Shown piece by piece: positions 9,921-20,569 of a DNA stretch of 64,000 bases. The DNA is from Diabrotica undecimpunctata. Taxonomy: Eukaryota > Arthropoda > Insecta > Coleoptera > Chrysomelidae. Every line of letters begins with the position of its first letter. The first letter of the stretch is position 1. The translations under genes were made by a program, and so were the position numbers. The stretch spans positions 84,666,573-84,730,572 of the forward strand of contig NC_092809.1 of assembly GCF_040954645.1 (NCBI RefSeq), given 5' to 3'. The notes below the pieces were generated by a model. That model had not been told where the DNA came from. It searched no databases and was given only the letters and a program-made list of their open reading frames with translations.

Positions 9921-10094
9921 CCCCGGAGGTCAGCAAACCCAATCAACAGTTTTGTCAGCATTTAATTTTTATATAAAAGAAATAGTATTGTAATTAAATT
10001 CAGTTATTTTCAATCAATAAAGCAGTGCAGTATAGTTGTAATAATTAATAAAGGGTCTTTATAAAAAGTACCTTCGTGAGTTTAAACCTTTAAG
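9905..10094 (+). repeat. 3' LTR of the errantivirus-like element
   Basis: Same length as 2607-2796, with about four substitutions, all in the right half. The TAGTG target duplication follows directly. Confidence 0.9.
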
Positions 10095-10099
10095 TAGTG

Positions 10100-11689
10100 C
10101 GAACGACACTCAGTTGGTTGTTGGAGAGCTGGGGTCGTGGATAAGTTGAAATAAATGGGTCGGATTGGGGTATCTACACAATGAATGAAATAAAAAGGTT
10201 ACTTACATAAATCTCCTGGACAAATGGGCAAAAAAAGACAAGAAGAAATACCTCTAGCTATTAAAAAGGGACGCCGCTTCGAGAAAACTTCCTGCTGGAG
10301 GAAAGAAAGTTTCTTCCTTCCTAAAAAGTAAACATACAAAAAGGTTAGGAGATTTTCTAAAATAAAAACAAAAATGGATCAGAGAAACAAATCAAAACGT
10401 TTATTTTTGTCTCATACAAACAGTTATCAACACATAAATGGCATAAAAAATATACTATATAAATAGTTGCCAAATAAAGAATAAAAAAACTTACATGTGT
10501 CCGTTTACAAAGGGGTTGGAGATACTACAAAAACTTACAAATATTACCGCACAGAGATTAACCTTTTTTAAAACAAACAAAACAAATTAATATCGAAACA
10601 AATGAAGCTAGCTGTCATATGTTAGCATTAAATTAAAAAAAAAAAAAAAAACAATTAAAATGACAACTAAGTTAAACCATAAAATTTACAATTTATTAAT
10701 TATTACAAAATCCTTTTAAATTTTAACGCAAGCAATTATTAATAATTATCAAAAATAATGTCTGTCTTTACTTTAAAATTAATATGTTAAATGTTACCTT
10801 GATTTCACTGTTTAGCACTTAACTTTCAAAAAAAACTTGTTAACATCTATGGGACTCTATCTGGACATATTCTCCAACAGGGACAAAGCAAACCATTTCC
10901 ATACTCAGGGACGAACAATCAATAGATGTAAAATTAGGTTCTGTGGAGGAAGCAAGCTGACAACGGGGACATCCTATATAATAATTTTCCAAATTTCTTC
11001 AGTGCCGGTTCACAAATCTTATGGTGATTACTATGTTCTAAACTGCCATATTGCAGAGAGTATTATCACCTTAACCGGTCTTAAGACATAACACAAAAAA
11101 AATAAATCTTTCTACTCTGGCATCTCTTGCTTCACTCCATTGTAGCACGTCTGCTCTGCTTGGGGCTTAAATGTCGACTCCTCAATGCCTACATTTTACA
11201 AATTTCAACGCAAAATAAATTTCCCTTTACGTCTCACAGCTAGTTTTTGCCTACAAACTTAAAACAAACAATCTACCTTTTTTTGACCTCGTTCTTAGCA
11301 ACGAACCAACAAAAAACTTCTTGATTATTTACTTTTAAATTGGTTAACTGGAAATTTTTTACTTCACAATACATACAGAGAATAGGGGAATATTAATGTA
11401 AACAAAGACAACAAAAATATTCTCAGTTAATACGTCTTAGAAAAACGGTATACCTGACTTGCAATATTATATTAGGGGACTCGAAACAACTTTTAAATAT
11501 TCCAGTTTATTGCGTTTTAACGACGAAAGACAAAAACAGCTGAATACCAAAACTTGATATTCAGAATCTCAACTAAAAATGCCATATTATATTGATCGTT
11601 TTAAAATTCATTTGCAAACATAAAAACGAAAATATTCCACCAAATTTAAAACGCTACAGGGTGGTTCAGCATATTCTGAACTAGAGCTT
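10100..11689. other. Unassigned sequence right of the errantivirus
   Basis: AT-rich with homopolymer A runs. The longest frame (10837-11091) has no recognisable motif. If this were the 3' continuation of the minus-strand pol fragment at 11690-12971, integrase would be expected here; I looked for HHCC and D,D,E patterns on the minus strand and found none. Confidence 0.4.
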
Positions 11690-12971
11690 AGGGCATTTAT
11701 TTGGACTCAGCTAAGAGCATCAGCAACTTGATTCTCTTTGCCTTTTTTATATTTAACTTCAAAATCATATTCTTCTAGTTTAAGTCTCCATCGGGCTAGT
11801 CTCGAAGTTGGGTCTTTAATTTTGTAGATCCATACGAGAGGATTGTGATCTGTTTCTACAGTGAATTTTTGGTTGTATAAATACATACGGAAGTGTTTTC
11901 AAGAATCTAGTATGGCTAAAAGTTCTTTTTCAATAGTTGAGTAGGTTTGTTCTGTAGAATTAAGAGTTCGAGAATAGTAGGCAATAGGGTGTTTGTTTTG
12001 AGATAATACTGATCCTATAGCTATATTAGAGGCGTCTGTAGTCAGTACAAAAGGCTTTTCAAAGTCTGGGTATTGTAAAACTGGGGAATTAGTTCACAAT
12101 TGTTTGCATTTTGCAAAACATTCTAAATAATTTGGATTAGTAGGGTCAATAGTTGCTCCTTTTCGAGTACATCTCGAAAATGGGGATGGCAATATGAACT
12201 AAGTGTTCTTACAGTGACTTGAAAAAAATAATGACATCGTCCATGTAGACGAAGCAAAACTTATGAATAAAGGGCCTAAGAATATTGTCCATTAACCTTT
12301 CGAATATTGCTGGGCTATCCTTTAAACCAAAGGGCATACGTAAAAATTCAAAGTGACCATGCGTAACTGAAAAGGCTGTTTTCCGAATAGAATCCGGATG
12401 AACTTCAATCTGATGGTAACCTTGAGCTAAATCTAATGTTGCGAAATAACTGGCTTTTCCTAAGTTATCCAGTATCTAATCTATTTGAGGAAGTGGGTAA
12501 CGATCACTTTCAGTATGATCATTGAGCTTCCTGTAGTCAATTACTAATCTAAATTTTTTCTGACCTGAGGCATCAGCTTTTTTTGGTACTATCCAAACTG
12601 GAGCTGAGTACGGTGAAATTGACGGTCGATTTTATCTTATTATCTAATTATCTAATTATCTTATTATCTAATAAATTATTTATTTGTTTTTTTATTGCTT
12701 TCTGCATTCCTTTGGGATGCCGAAATCCCTTTACATAAATCGGATTATCATCATTCGTTTTGATTTCGTGTCTAACAGCTGACGTAAAAGTTAAATTTTT
12801 GTTTTCATCGTAAAATACATCCTTATATTTCTTACAAAGATTTATAATTTTATACTTTTCTTCGTTGTTTAAGTGCGAATTTCGGATTTTATTTTCATTA
12901 AAATGTGTCGGAATTTCTGCTATATCATAATTACAGAAGTTCTCAACTTCAATTCTCTTGAATGTAGCCAT
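11690..12971 (-). pseudogene. Gypsy-2 pol fragment (pre-RT, RT, RNase H)
   Basis: On the minus strand, from 12971 downward, there is a pre-RT segment, then RT with [29 protein letters not shown] and VYMDDV, then RNase H with [15 protein letters not shown], and a tether with [19 protein letters not shown] is interrupted by stops and a gap after the catalytic motif. A local expansion of TTATCTAA units at 12638-12672 disrupts the frame between the pre-RT and RT parts. The protein matches the plus-strand pol at 14810-15840 closely, so both belong to one family. Integrase and the far LTR are missing. The upstream edge is cut by the 5' LTR of the plus-strand copy. Confidence 0.85.
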
Positions 12972-12972
12972 A

Positions 12973-13182
12973 AGCTCCTGTACTATTAAGAATCAGCAGA
13001 TTCCGATGTCCGATGTTATAAATAGGAAGAAATCAATATTTTTATAATTATTGTAATTATTATGTTTCAATGTCAAGTTTAAATCATTAAATGTAGTAGT
13101 TTGTAGTATTTCTCAAAATTGTAAACTTTTAATTTCGAAATAAAGATTTTTTTTGGGAAACTTAACGTTGAAGAAACATTTC
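12973..13182 (+). repeat. 5' LTR of gypsy-2
   Basis: Repeat of 15857-16066. It starts AGCTCCTGTACTATTAAG and ends GAAGAAACATTTC just before the primer site; an AATAAAG signal lies near the right end. It carries two extra T residues and a few substitutions relative to the 3' LTR. Confidence 0.85.
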
Positions 13183-13200
13183 TGGCGCTGCGAACAGGAT
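13183..13200 (+). other. Primer-binding site of gypsy-2
   Basis: TGGCGCTGCGAACAGGAT directly follows the 5' LTR. It begins with the TGG that pairs with the CCA end of the primer tRNA. The tRNA species was not assigned. Confidence 0.65.
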
Positions 13201-13483
13201 ATTTCATACAGAAACATAGTCGTTTCCTGGTCTAAATTAGTTTGATGAAATCCCGAAGAACCTGGTAAAAGAGAAAAATGTATTGTAAATCAAACACGAT
13301 CATCTTTGCGTAAGTTTTTCCTTTCTTTACCATTGTTTATGAGCATTTTTATTGGATTATTAAACATTTACATGGAATTTATTATTTATTGTTTATTGAA
13401 TTTATATTATTTATAACATTTTTACTTCAACGAATTTTTTATATATATTTGCATTTATATTTTTACATGTTTGCATATATTTT

Positions 13484-14753
13484 ATGAGTACATTGAATGA
13501 TATCTCCCAAAATAGTATCGAAAATTTAAGTTTACTATTCGATAATTTGAATTTAAAAATAAAAAGAAATCTACAAACCTCTAAATCTAATCCTGCATCT
13601 AAATTACATTCCAAAATGCCGATGACCAATAGCGATATTGCTAGCCTTTGCTCAACTCTGGCCGAATTCTCTTCTGGAGACAACCTCTCCACCTTTATTA
13701 AAGCAGTAGGCAATTTAATAGTTTTCTTAGGCACCCAAGATTTAAATCCGTCCCAAGAGTTTATCTTAAATTTCCATATCGTATCTCGAATTAAAGGAGA
13801 ACCTAGAAGTTTCTTAAACTATTCTAATAAAACCAATTGGACAGAGATTCGTCTAGCCTTATTAACTAAATACGGAGACAGACGTTCCGAAGACATATTA
13901 GTAACACAATTATCCACCACCGTTCAAAAACATAGTGAATCCTACGACATTATCATCAAAGAATAACTACAAATCTGAATGACTTACTCCAACACATCAC
14001 CCTAAACGACAATCCCGCAACAGTAACCTTCAAAACCCCATACTTTAAAAACATTGCCCTCAAAACCTTTTGTGCTGGAATCAATAAGCCTTATTGCGAA
14101 TACTTATCGCATTTTGAATTAAATTCCCTAGAGGAAGCCCTTCAAAATATACGTATTGCATACGATAACCAAAAAAATCAGCAACAATACATGAACAGAA
14201 CAGGCTCCTTAAGAGCCAACAAAACAAACAGCCCCCAATGAAAAATAAACCCAATCAATTTTCGAATAATCAAAGATACACACACTTAAAACTCACATAC
14301 TCAAACTTCCAACCCACGCATTCAAATTATGTGAGACCTTCGACTCACAACACACCTTTCCACAACACAGATCCCAACTTTAACTTCACTCCACAACAGA
14401 ACTACAATTTTCCTCAGAGACAAAATTTCAGTTCTTACGAACAAAACCAATCCTTCCAACTGAACAATGTTTCAAAAAACACCCAACAAAGATTAAATAA
14501 ATATAAAGCTCCTCAACCCCAACCAAATTTTGTCACTCCAATGAGCGGTATTCAAACTACCACAACCAGAAACCATCAGCCCATAACAATTACAACTAAT
14601 AGAAGCCACAATTTTAACATAGACTCAAATGATACCCAATATTTCGAAAATGATTTCGAAAATTATGAATCCGAACAAGAGCCCGATTTGCATGATGAAA
14701 ATCATCAGGATTTTCAAGCCATCCCGTTGAACGATCATCCACCCCCTGTATAA
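13484..14753 (+). pseudogene. gag: Gypsy-2 gag, frameshifted
   Basis: The first part (13484-13966) starts with ATG and carries the gypsy capsid block, with FIKAVGNLIVFLG and WTEIRLALLTKYGDRRSE. A stop ends that frame at 13964-13966. The capsid sequence continues in another frame from about 13970 (LNDLLQHITLND, then KTFCAGINKPYCEYLS). The Asn/Gln/Pro-rich C-terminus resumes at 14238-14753. At least two frame changes and stops are therefore present. As in the errantivirus Gag, a Q/N/P-rich tail replaces a zinc knuckle. Confidence 0.8.
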
Positions 14754-14799
14754 ACCTACATAATATCGAAAGTTCCCCTGGGTTACCCTGCTTCGTCAC

Positions 14800-15850
14800 A
14801 CCCAAAACACATCTACGCGTTTTAGAGAGAATTAAAGTTGAGAACTTCTGTAATTATGATATAGCAGAAATTCCGACACATTTTAATGAAAATAAAATCC
14901 GAACTTCGCACTTAAACAACGAAGAAAAGTATAAAATTATAAATCTTTTTAAGAAATATAAGGATGTATTTTACGATGACAACAAAAATTTAACTTTCAC
15001 GTCAGCTGTTAGACACGAAATCAAAACGAAGGATGAAAATCCGATTTATGTAAAGGGATTTCGGCATCCCAAAGCAGTGCAAGAATAAAAAAAAAAACAA
15101 ATAAATAATTTATTAGATAATAAGATAATTCGACCGTCAATTTCACCGTACTCAGCTCCAGTTTGGGTAGTACAAAAAAAAGCTGATGCCTCAGGTCAGA
15201 AAAAATTTTGATTAGTAATTGACTACAGGAAGCTCAGTGATCATACTGAAAGTGATCGTTACCCACTTCCTCAGATAGATAAGATACTGGATAACTTAGG
15301 AAAAGCCAGTTATTTCACAACATTAGATTTAGCTCAAGGTTACCATCAGATTGAAGTTCATCCGGATTCTATTCGGAAAACAGCCTTTTCAGTTCCGCAT
15401 AGTCAGTTTGAATTTTTACGTATGCCATTTGGTTTAAAGAATAACCCAGCAACATTCAAAAGACCCTTTATTCATAAGTTTTGCTTCTTCTACATGGACG
15501 ATGTCGTTATTTTTTCCAAGCACTCCAAGAACGCTTAGTTCATATTGCTACTACTTTGGACACTTTTAGAAAAAATAATTTAAAAATTCAGTTAGACAAA
15601 TCCGAGTTTCTCACGAAAGAAGTTTCTTTCTTAGGTCACGTAGTGACAACCGAAGGAATACAAACCTAACCCAGCAAAAATCGAAGCTATACAAACATAT
15701 CCTTTACCAAAAACAGTAAAAGAAATTAAATCATTTCTTGGTTTAATCGGTTACTACCGAAGATTCATACCCAACTTTGCGAAAATAACATCCCCATTTT
15801 CGAGATGTACTCGAAAAGGAGCAACTAATCCAAATTATTTAAAATTAGTA
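14800..15850 (+). pseudogene. pol: Gypsy-2 pol remnant
   Basis: Begins with a pre-RT block (VENFCNYDIAEIPTHFNENK), then RT with [41 protein letters not shown], a PFGLKN block and YMDDVVIF, then a thumb/connection block ([18 protein letters not shown]). Stops and indels interrupt it at about 15086, 15210 and 15538, and roughly 30 residues before YMDD are missing. It breaks off before RNase H and meets the 3' LTR at 15857. The protease DTG is absent. Confidence 0.85.
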
Positions 15851-15856
15851 TAGATA

Positions 15857-16066
15857 AGTTCCTCTACTATTAAGAATCAGCAGATTCCGATGTCCGATGT
15901 TATAAATAGGAAGAAATCAATATTTTTATAATTATTGTAATTATTACGTTTCAATAGTCAAGTTTAAATCATTAAATTTGGTAGTTTGTAGTATTTCTAA
16001 AAATTGTAAATTTTTAATTTCGAAATAAAGATTTTTTTGGGAAACTTAACGTTGAAGAAACATTTC
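15857..16066 (+). repeat. 3' LTR of gypsy-2
   Basis: Matches 12973-13182 over its full length. Its final CATTTC is followed with no intervening sequence by TATATAGATATAGA of the hexanucleotide array. Confidence 0.85.
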
Positions 16067-17335
16067 TATATAGATATAGATATAGATATAGATGTAGATA
16101 TAGATATAGATATAGATATAGATATAGATATAGATATAGATATAGATATAGATATAGATATAGATATAGATATAGATATAGATATATGTAGATATAGATA
16201 TAGATATAGATATAGATATAGATATAGATATAGATATAGATATAGATATAGATATAGATATAGATATAGATATAGATATAGATATAGATATAGATATAGA
16301 TATAGATATAGATATAGATATAGATATAGATATAGATATAGATATAGATATAGATATAGATATAGATATAGATATAGATATAGATATAGATATAGATATA
16401 GATATAGATATAGATATAGATATAGATATAGATATAGATATAGATATAGATATAGATATAGATATAGATATAGATATAGATATAGATATAGATATAGATA
16501 TAGATATAGATATAGATATAGATATAGATATAGATATAGATATAGATATAGATATAGATATAGATATAGATATAGATATAGATATAGATATAGATATAGA
16601 TATAGATATAGATATAGATACCGATATAGATATAGATATAGATATAGATATAGATATAGATATAGATATAGATATAGATATAGATATAGATATAGATATA
16701 GATATAGATATAGATATAGATATAGATATAGATATAGATATAGATATAGATATAGATATAGATATAGATATAGATATAGATATATCTATATATATAGATA
16801 TAGATATAGATATAGATATAGATATAGATATAGATATAGATACAGATATAGATATAGATATAGATATAGATATAGATATAGATATAGATATAGATATAGA
16901 TATAGATATAGATATAGATATAGATATAGATATAGATATAGATATAGATATAGATATAGATATAGATATAGATATAGATATAGATATAGATATAGATATA
17001 GATATAGATATAGATATAGATATAGATATAGATATAGATATAGATATAGATATAGATATAGATATAGATATAGATATAGATATAGATATAGATATAGATA
17101 TAGATATAGATATAGATATAGATATAGATATAGATATAGATATAGATATAGATATAGATATAGATATAGATATAGATATAGATATAGATATAGATATAGA
17201 TATAGATATAGATATAGATATAGATATAGATATAGATATAGATATAGATATAGATATAGATATAGATATAGATATAGATATAGATATAGATATAGATATA
17301 GATATAGATATAGATATAGATATAGATATATGTAT

Positions 17336-17336
<1 letters not shown>
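16067..17336. repeat. Giant (TATAGA)n hexanucleotide array
   Basis: About 1.27 kb of TATAGA units, more than 200 copies, interrupted by only a few variants: GATGTAGAT near 16090, ATATGTAGAT near 16185, ACCGAT near 16620, a TATCTATATATATAGA stretch near 16785, and ACAGAT near 16840. It is open in a frame that would give Arg-Tyr repeats, but this is a consequence of the unit, not a gene. Confidence 0.97.
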
Positions 17337-17371
<35 letters not shown>

Positions 17372-17372
17372 A

Positions 17373-17409
<37 letters not shown>
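17337..17409. repeat. (TA)n block joining the hexamer array to an LTR
   Basis: Mostly TA dinucleotides with short breaks. It replaces roughly the last 45 bases expected of the gypsy-3 LTR that follows. Confidence 0.85.
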
Positions 17410-17410
<1 letters not shown>

Positions 17411-18764
17411 TATTTTTTAATAATATAGGGTTTTTATCGCGGTTCTCAAAGAATTAGTTTGTAAGCACTTTTTTTTAAATTATCTTTATTATATCTATTA
17501 TGAAACACATATATATCTAACCTAGCCAATGTAAATTTAAAATAAACTATCTTTAAATTGAAATTCTTATGAAACTAATTAAATTCTATAGACAATGTAA
17601 AATTTAAACAAATTATCTTCAAAATTGAAATTGTTATGACACTAACTAAATTATATTAACAAAATTTTGTACCTTTCTGTCACTGAATGCCTAAATGAAC
17701 TGTTTTCCACTATATAGATTATAATCACCACTCAAATATCTTCTTCTCAGCTTCGGTTATCCTTGTTTTTGTGAAATTACTTTTTTAAATTATCAGCTTC
17801 CACCAATTTAAGATATTTTTCTTCACAGCATTTGTAAACCACCAAGCAAACCAGCAAACAGCATTTATTTTTATTCTTCTTTTCAATATATCAATATCCA
17901 ATCACCAAAAATATTATTTAATTTTAATATTCAATTAATACTTCTTCCATTATAATCATTTATACATAACATAATTTTTTATCTTCAATAATATTTTCTT
18001 TATACTGTTTCTTAATCTTGATTTAACTCACTATATTGAACAATTGTAACTGATTGACTGCCTCTAACTAATTTTCATACTAAAACTGGCCATCATAATA
18101 GCTGTAACTCATAACTGATTGACTAACTGAATGGACTGGACTTTCTTACTAAACTTTCTGACTGACTGCTTGAATCCAAATCACCGGGTATTTATATCTT
18201 TTTCCATGTTCTAGAATCATCTAGCAAGAAATCATGTTCGATTTTGTTCCATCTCTTCTATATGGATGTTCTCGAAAAAAGTATATGTTCGATCCACAGA
18301 CATAACCATTATTTCGAGAATGTTCCACCGTAAACAAAGGTAAAATTCTCTATTCTGGAGAATTCTTTAATTTTCTATTGATAATTTTGTTGACATTTAG
18401 GCTTTTCAGATCAGAATATACACTTAAATCAGTAACTTATATGAATTAAACATTTTAAACTAACATTTTATTATAACCCCACTTTATATTCATAATAATT
18501 CTTAATTTCTATCTGTCACTTTAAAGAGTATTTTTGGTTGCCTAGTCACATGGCTCACTTAAATTATATCTACAATATTATAATTATTAAAATACAACTT
18601 TTTACAATTATTATATGCTAATTTCTTAAAAATGCCCTCACATAAATATATTTTTATAAAATTCTCTAGTATATAACTTATTAAAATAACCAAATACTTA
18701 TTATATCTAATATTATCTAGTAATGTAACTTATAAATTATTTTCTATAAACACCAATCATATCA
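17410..18764 (-). repeat. 3' LTR of gypsy-3 (outer end truncated)
   Basis: Aligns with 22295-23826 in the same orientation and with 23887-25243 in the opposite one. The minus-strand LTR start is TGATATGATTGGTG at 18764. The other end is lost into (TA)n. Confidence 0.85.
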
Positions 18765-19218
18765 ATACCCCAAAATAATATTTAAAATAAATAATTTACT
18801 TATAATTTTTTTAAATATTAATTTTCTTGTCCACTAATTTAATTTCTTATTTAAAAATTATTCTATTAAGTACGCCTCTGTTCGCTGTCTATGTCAAACT
18901 GTCATGTCAAATAAAGCAATGGAGGCTATAATATGAGAAAATAAATATATAATCTAATCATCTATTATTGCGTTATGTTTATTTATAGACAAAATCTAGG
19001 AATTATTTCCATTCAATAGGCTTTCATCCATATGAATTGGTAAGTTTTACACTTTATTATATTAGAAATCAATTTTGTATCTAACCCCAAATTATGATTT
19101 TTAGGGTACAAAATAATTTCCATATGTACAAGACAACAAGTATGATGTCAAATTGATTCACAATAATGAAATCTACCATCTATTTAACAAATCAAGTCTA
19201 TTGAATAAAACGGATATA
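18765..19218 (-). other. Non-coding remnant between pol and the 3' LTR
   Basis: About 450 bases without a readable frame. A TTTTGGGGTAT tract (minus strand) next to the LTR is a weak polypurine-tract candidate. Integrase would normally lie here, so this marks the internal deletion. Confidence 0.5.
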
Positions 19219-20569
19219 TCAGTAAGCTGTTTTAGAAAAAATTAATATATCATCAATGTAATGAATTACAAAATGTTCATATTGATCCAAAATATCATGA
19301 AGACAATTACATAGAGCACTGCAAGATGATTGAAGTCCAAATGGTACTACTTTGAATTGATATACTACTCCATCTATCTGCAATCCTGTATACTGTCTAC
19401 TTTTTCTTTCTAGAGGTATTAACCAAAAACTATGCTGTAAATCGATTTTAGTGAAAAATGACATTCCTGTAATTCTTCCTAGTATTCCATCTATACTCAT
19501 TGGTGCTTCAAATTGCTTTTCAGTGATCTTGTTAATATTCCTTGCATCCAAACATAACCTGATTTCACCTGATCTTTTTTGTACTACTACTATGGGATTT
19601 ATAAAACGTGTGTCTGCTTTCTCAATGATTCCATCTTCTAACATATTATTAATTGTTTTGTTTACTTCTTCTCTGTATTTATATGGTATTGGGTATGATT
19701 TTGTTTTAAAATCTTTTTCTTCTATAACTTTTATACTATGGATATAATTTTGTGCAATTCTATTTTCTTTATTGACAAGTCCCTTGTGTTGCTGCAATAT
19801 GGAAACGACTATTGATTTATATTCTTCAGGGCAATTTAAAACTTTCATTATATCTTCTTCTTTACAAATAAAATTATTCTTCATTATGTACTCATTATTC
19901 CTTGCTTCCAATTTTACGCACTCCACCTCGTAGGCATCCATCTGCTTAAAATTTCCATTCCTTAAATTTTCACTACAATTATTCTTTACGTTCTTTTGGG
20001 ACATTTCCCTACCATCAAAATATATTTCTTCTTCATAAATATCATTATTTCCTTTTAATAATATCCTATCAACTCTTATTCCTTCTTCCACCTCATCTTT
20101 CTGCATAAATTTAATTATTTGCCCTTCCAAAGTTACCATTTTTTCTTCAAAATCTATCTTTACTTTCTTCTTTTCCAATTCATCATTTCCCATTAATATA
20201 TCAACACATAAATCCTTGACAATAAATCCTTGCATATTAATTTCTTTATTAAGAATATTAATTTTAAAATTGGCTAGTTTATCAATTTCACCCAACTTCT
20301 TATAATTTGCACCAATAATTTTAATTTTTGGAATCTTTATTATATCTGATAGTTTTAATGTATTAAAAATAAAATTCTCCGAGACTAAAGTACTTTCTGA
20401 ACCAGTATCTATCATAATTTTAATCATTTTATTTTTGGCCAAAGCATTTATATAAATTAAATTAATAGATTCAATAATTTTATCTTCATCTAAAGAAATA
20501 AATTCAGAAGGTTTTTCATAATAGTAATGGCCTAACTTGTAATTCAGAAAGTTTACTGAACAAAATTTT
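19219..20569 (-). pseudogene. pol: Gypsy-3 pol, truncated in RT
   Basis: The open frame overlaps the gag end in the -1 phase (first residues after the slip site CSVNFLNYKLGHYY); its first ATG is at 20442. The protease motif IMIDTGSESTLVS follows, then a lineage-specific linker of about 130 residues. RT has NPIVVVQKRSGEIRLCLDAR, KIDLQHSFWLIPL, FKVVPFGLQSS and YIDDILIFS, then stops at 19219. The frame is clean up to the truncation. The RT style resembles that of gypsy-4 at 49214-49807, so both probably belong to one clade. Confidence 0.87.

Larger units (their letters stand above)
2607..10094 (+). mobile_element. Errantivirus-like Ty3/gypsy element with env (near-intact provirus)
   Basis: A complete LTR element of about 7.5 kb. 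It has 190-bp direct LTRs at 2607-2796 and 9905-10094, a TAGTG duplication outside both ends (2602-2606 and 10095-10099), a primer-binding site after the 5' LTR, gag, pol and env in gypsy order, and a polypurine tract before the 3' LTR. The LTRs differ at about four positions, so the insertion is fairly young. All three ORFs are open. The layout matches insect errantiviruses of the gypsy/17.6/ZAM type. One integrase zinc ligand appears to be lost (see pol), so activity is uncertain. Confidence 0.92.
12973..16066 (+). mobile_element. Gypsy-2, internally deleted Ty3/gypsy element
   Basis: Direct LTRs of 210 bp (12973-13182 and 15857-16066), a TGGCGCTGCGAACAGGAT primer site, a frameshifted gag and a decayed pol that stops before RNase H, for a total of only 3.1 kb. 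RNase H and integrase are deleted. It lies head-on against an opposite-strand pol of its own family (11690-12971). Its 3' LTR runs straight into a hexanucleotide array. No clear target duplication is seen. Confidence 0.85.

Noticed and set aside
16037..17428. A 463-codon open frame of Arg-Tyr repeats
   Set aside because: It is only the translation of the TATAGA array; a 6-bp unit with no stop in that frame stays open automatically.
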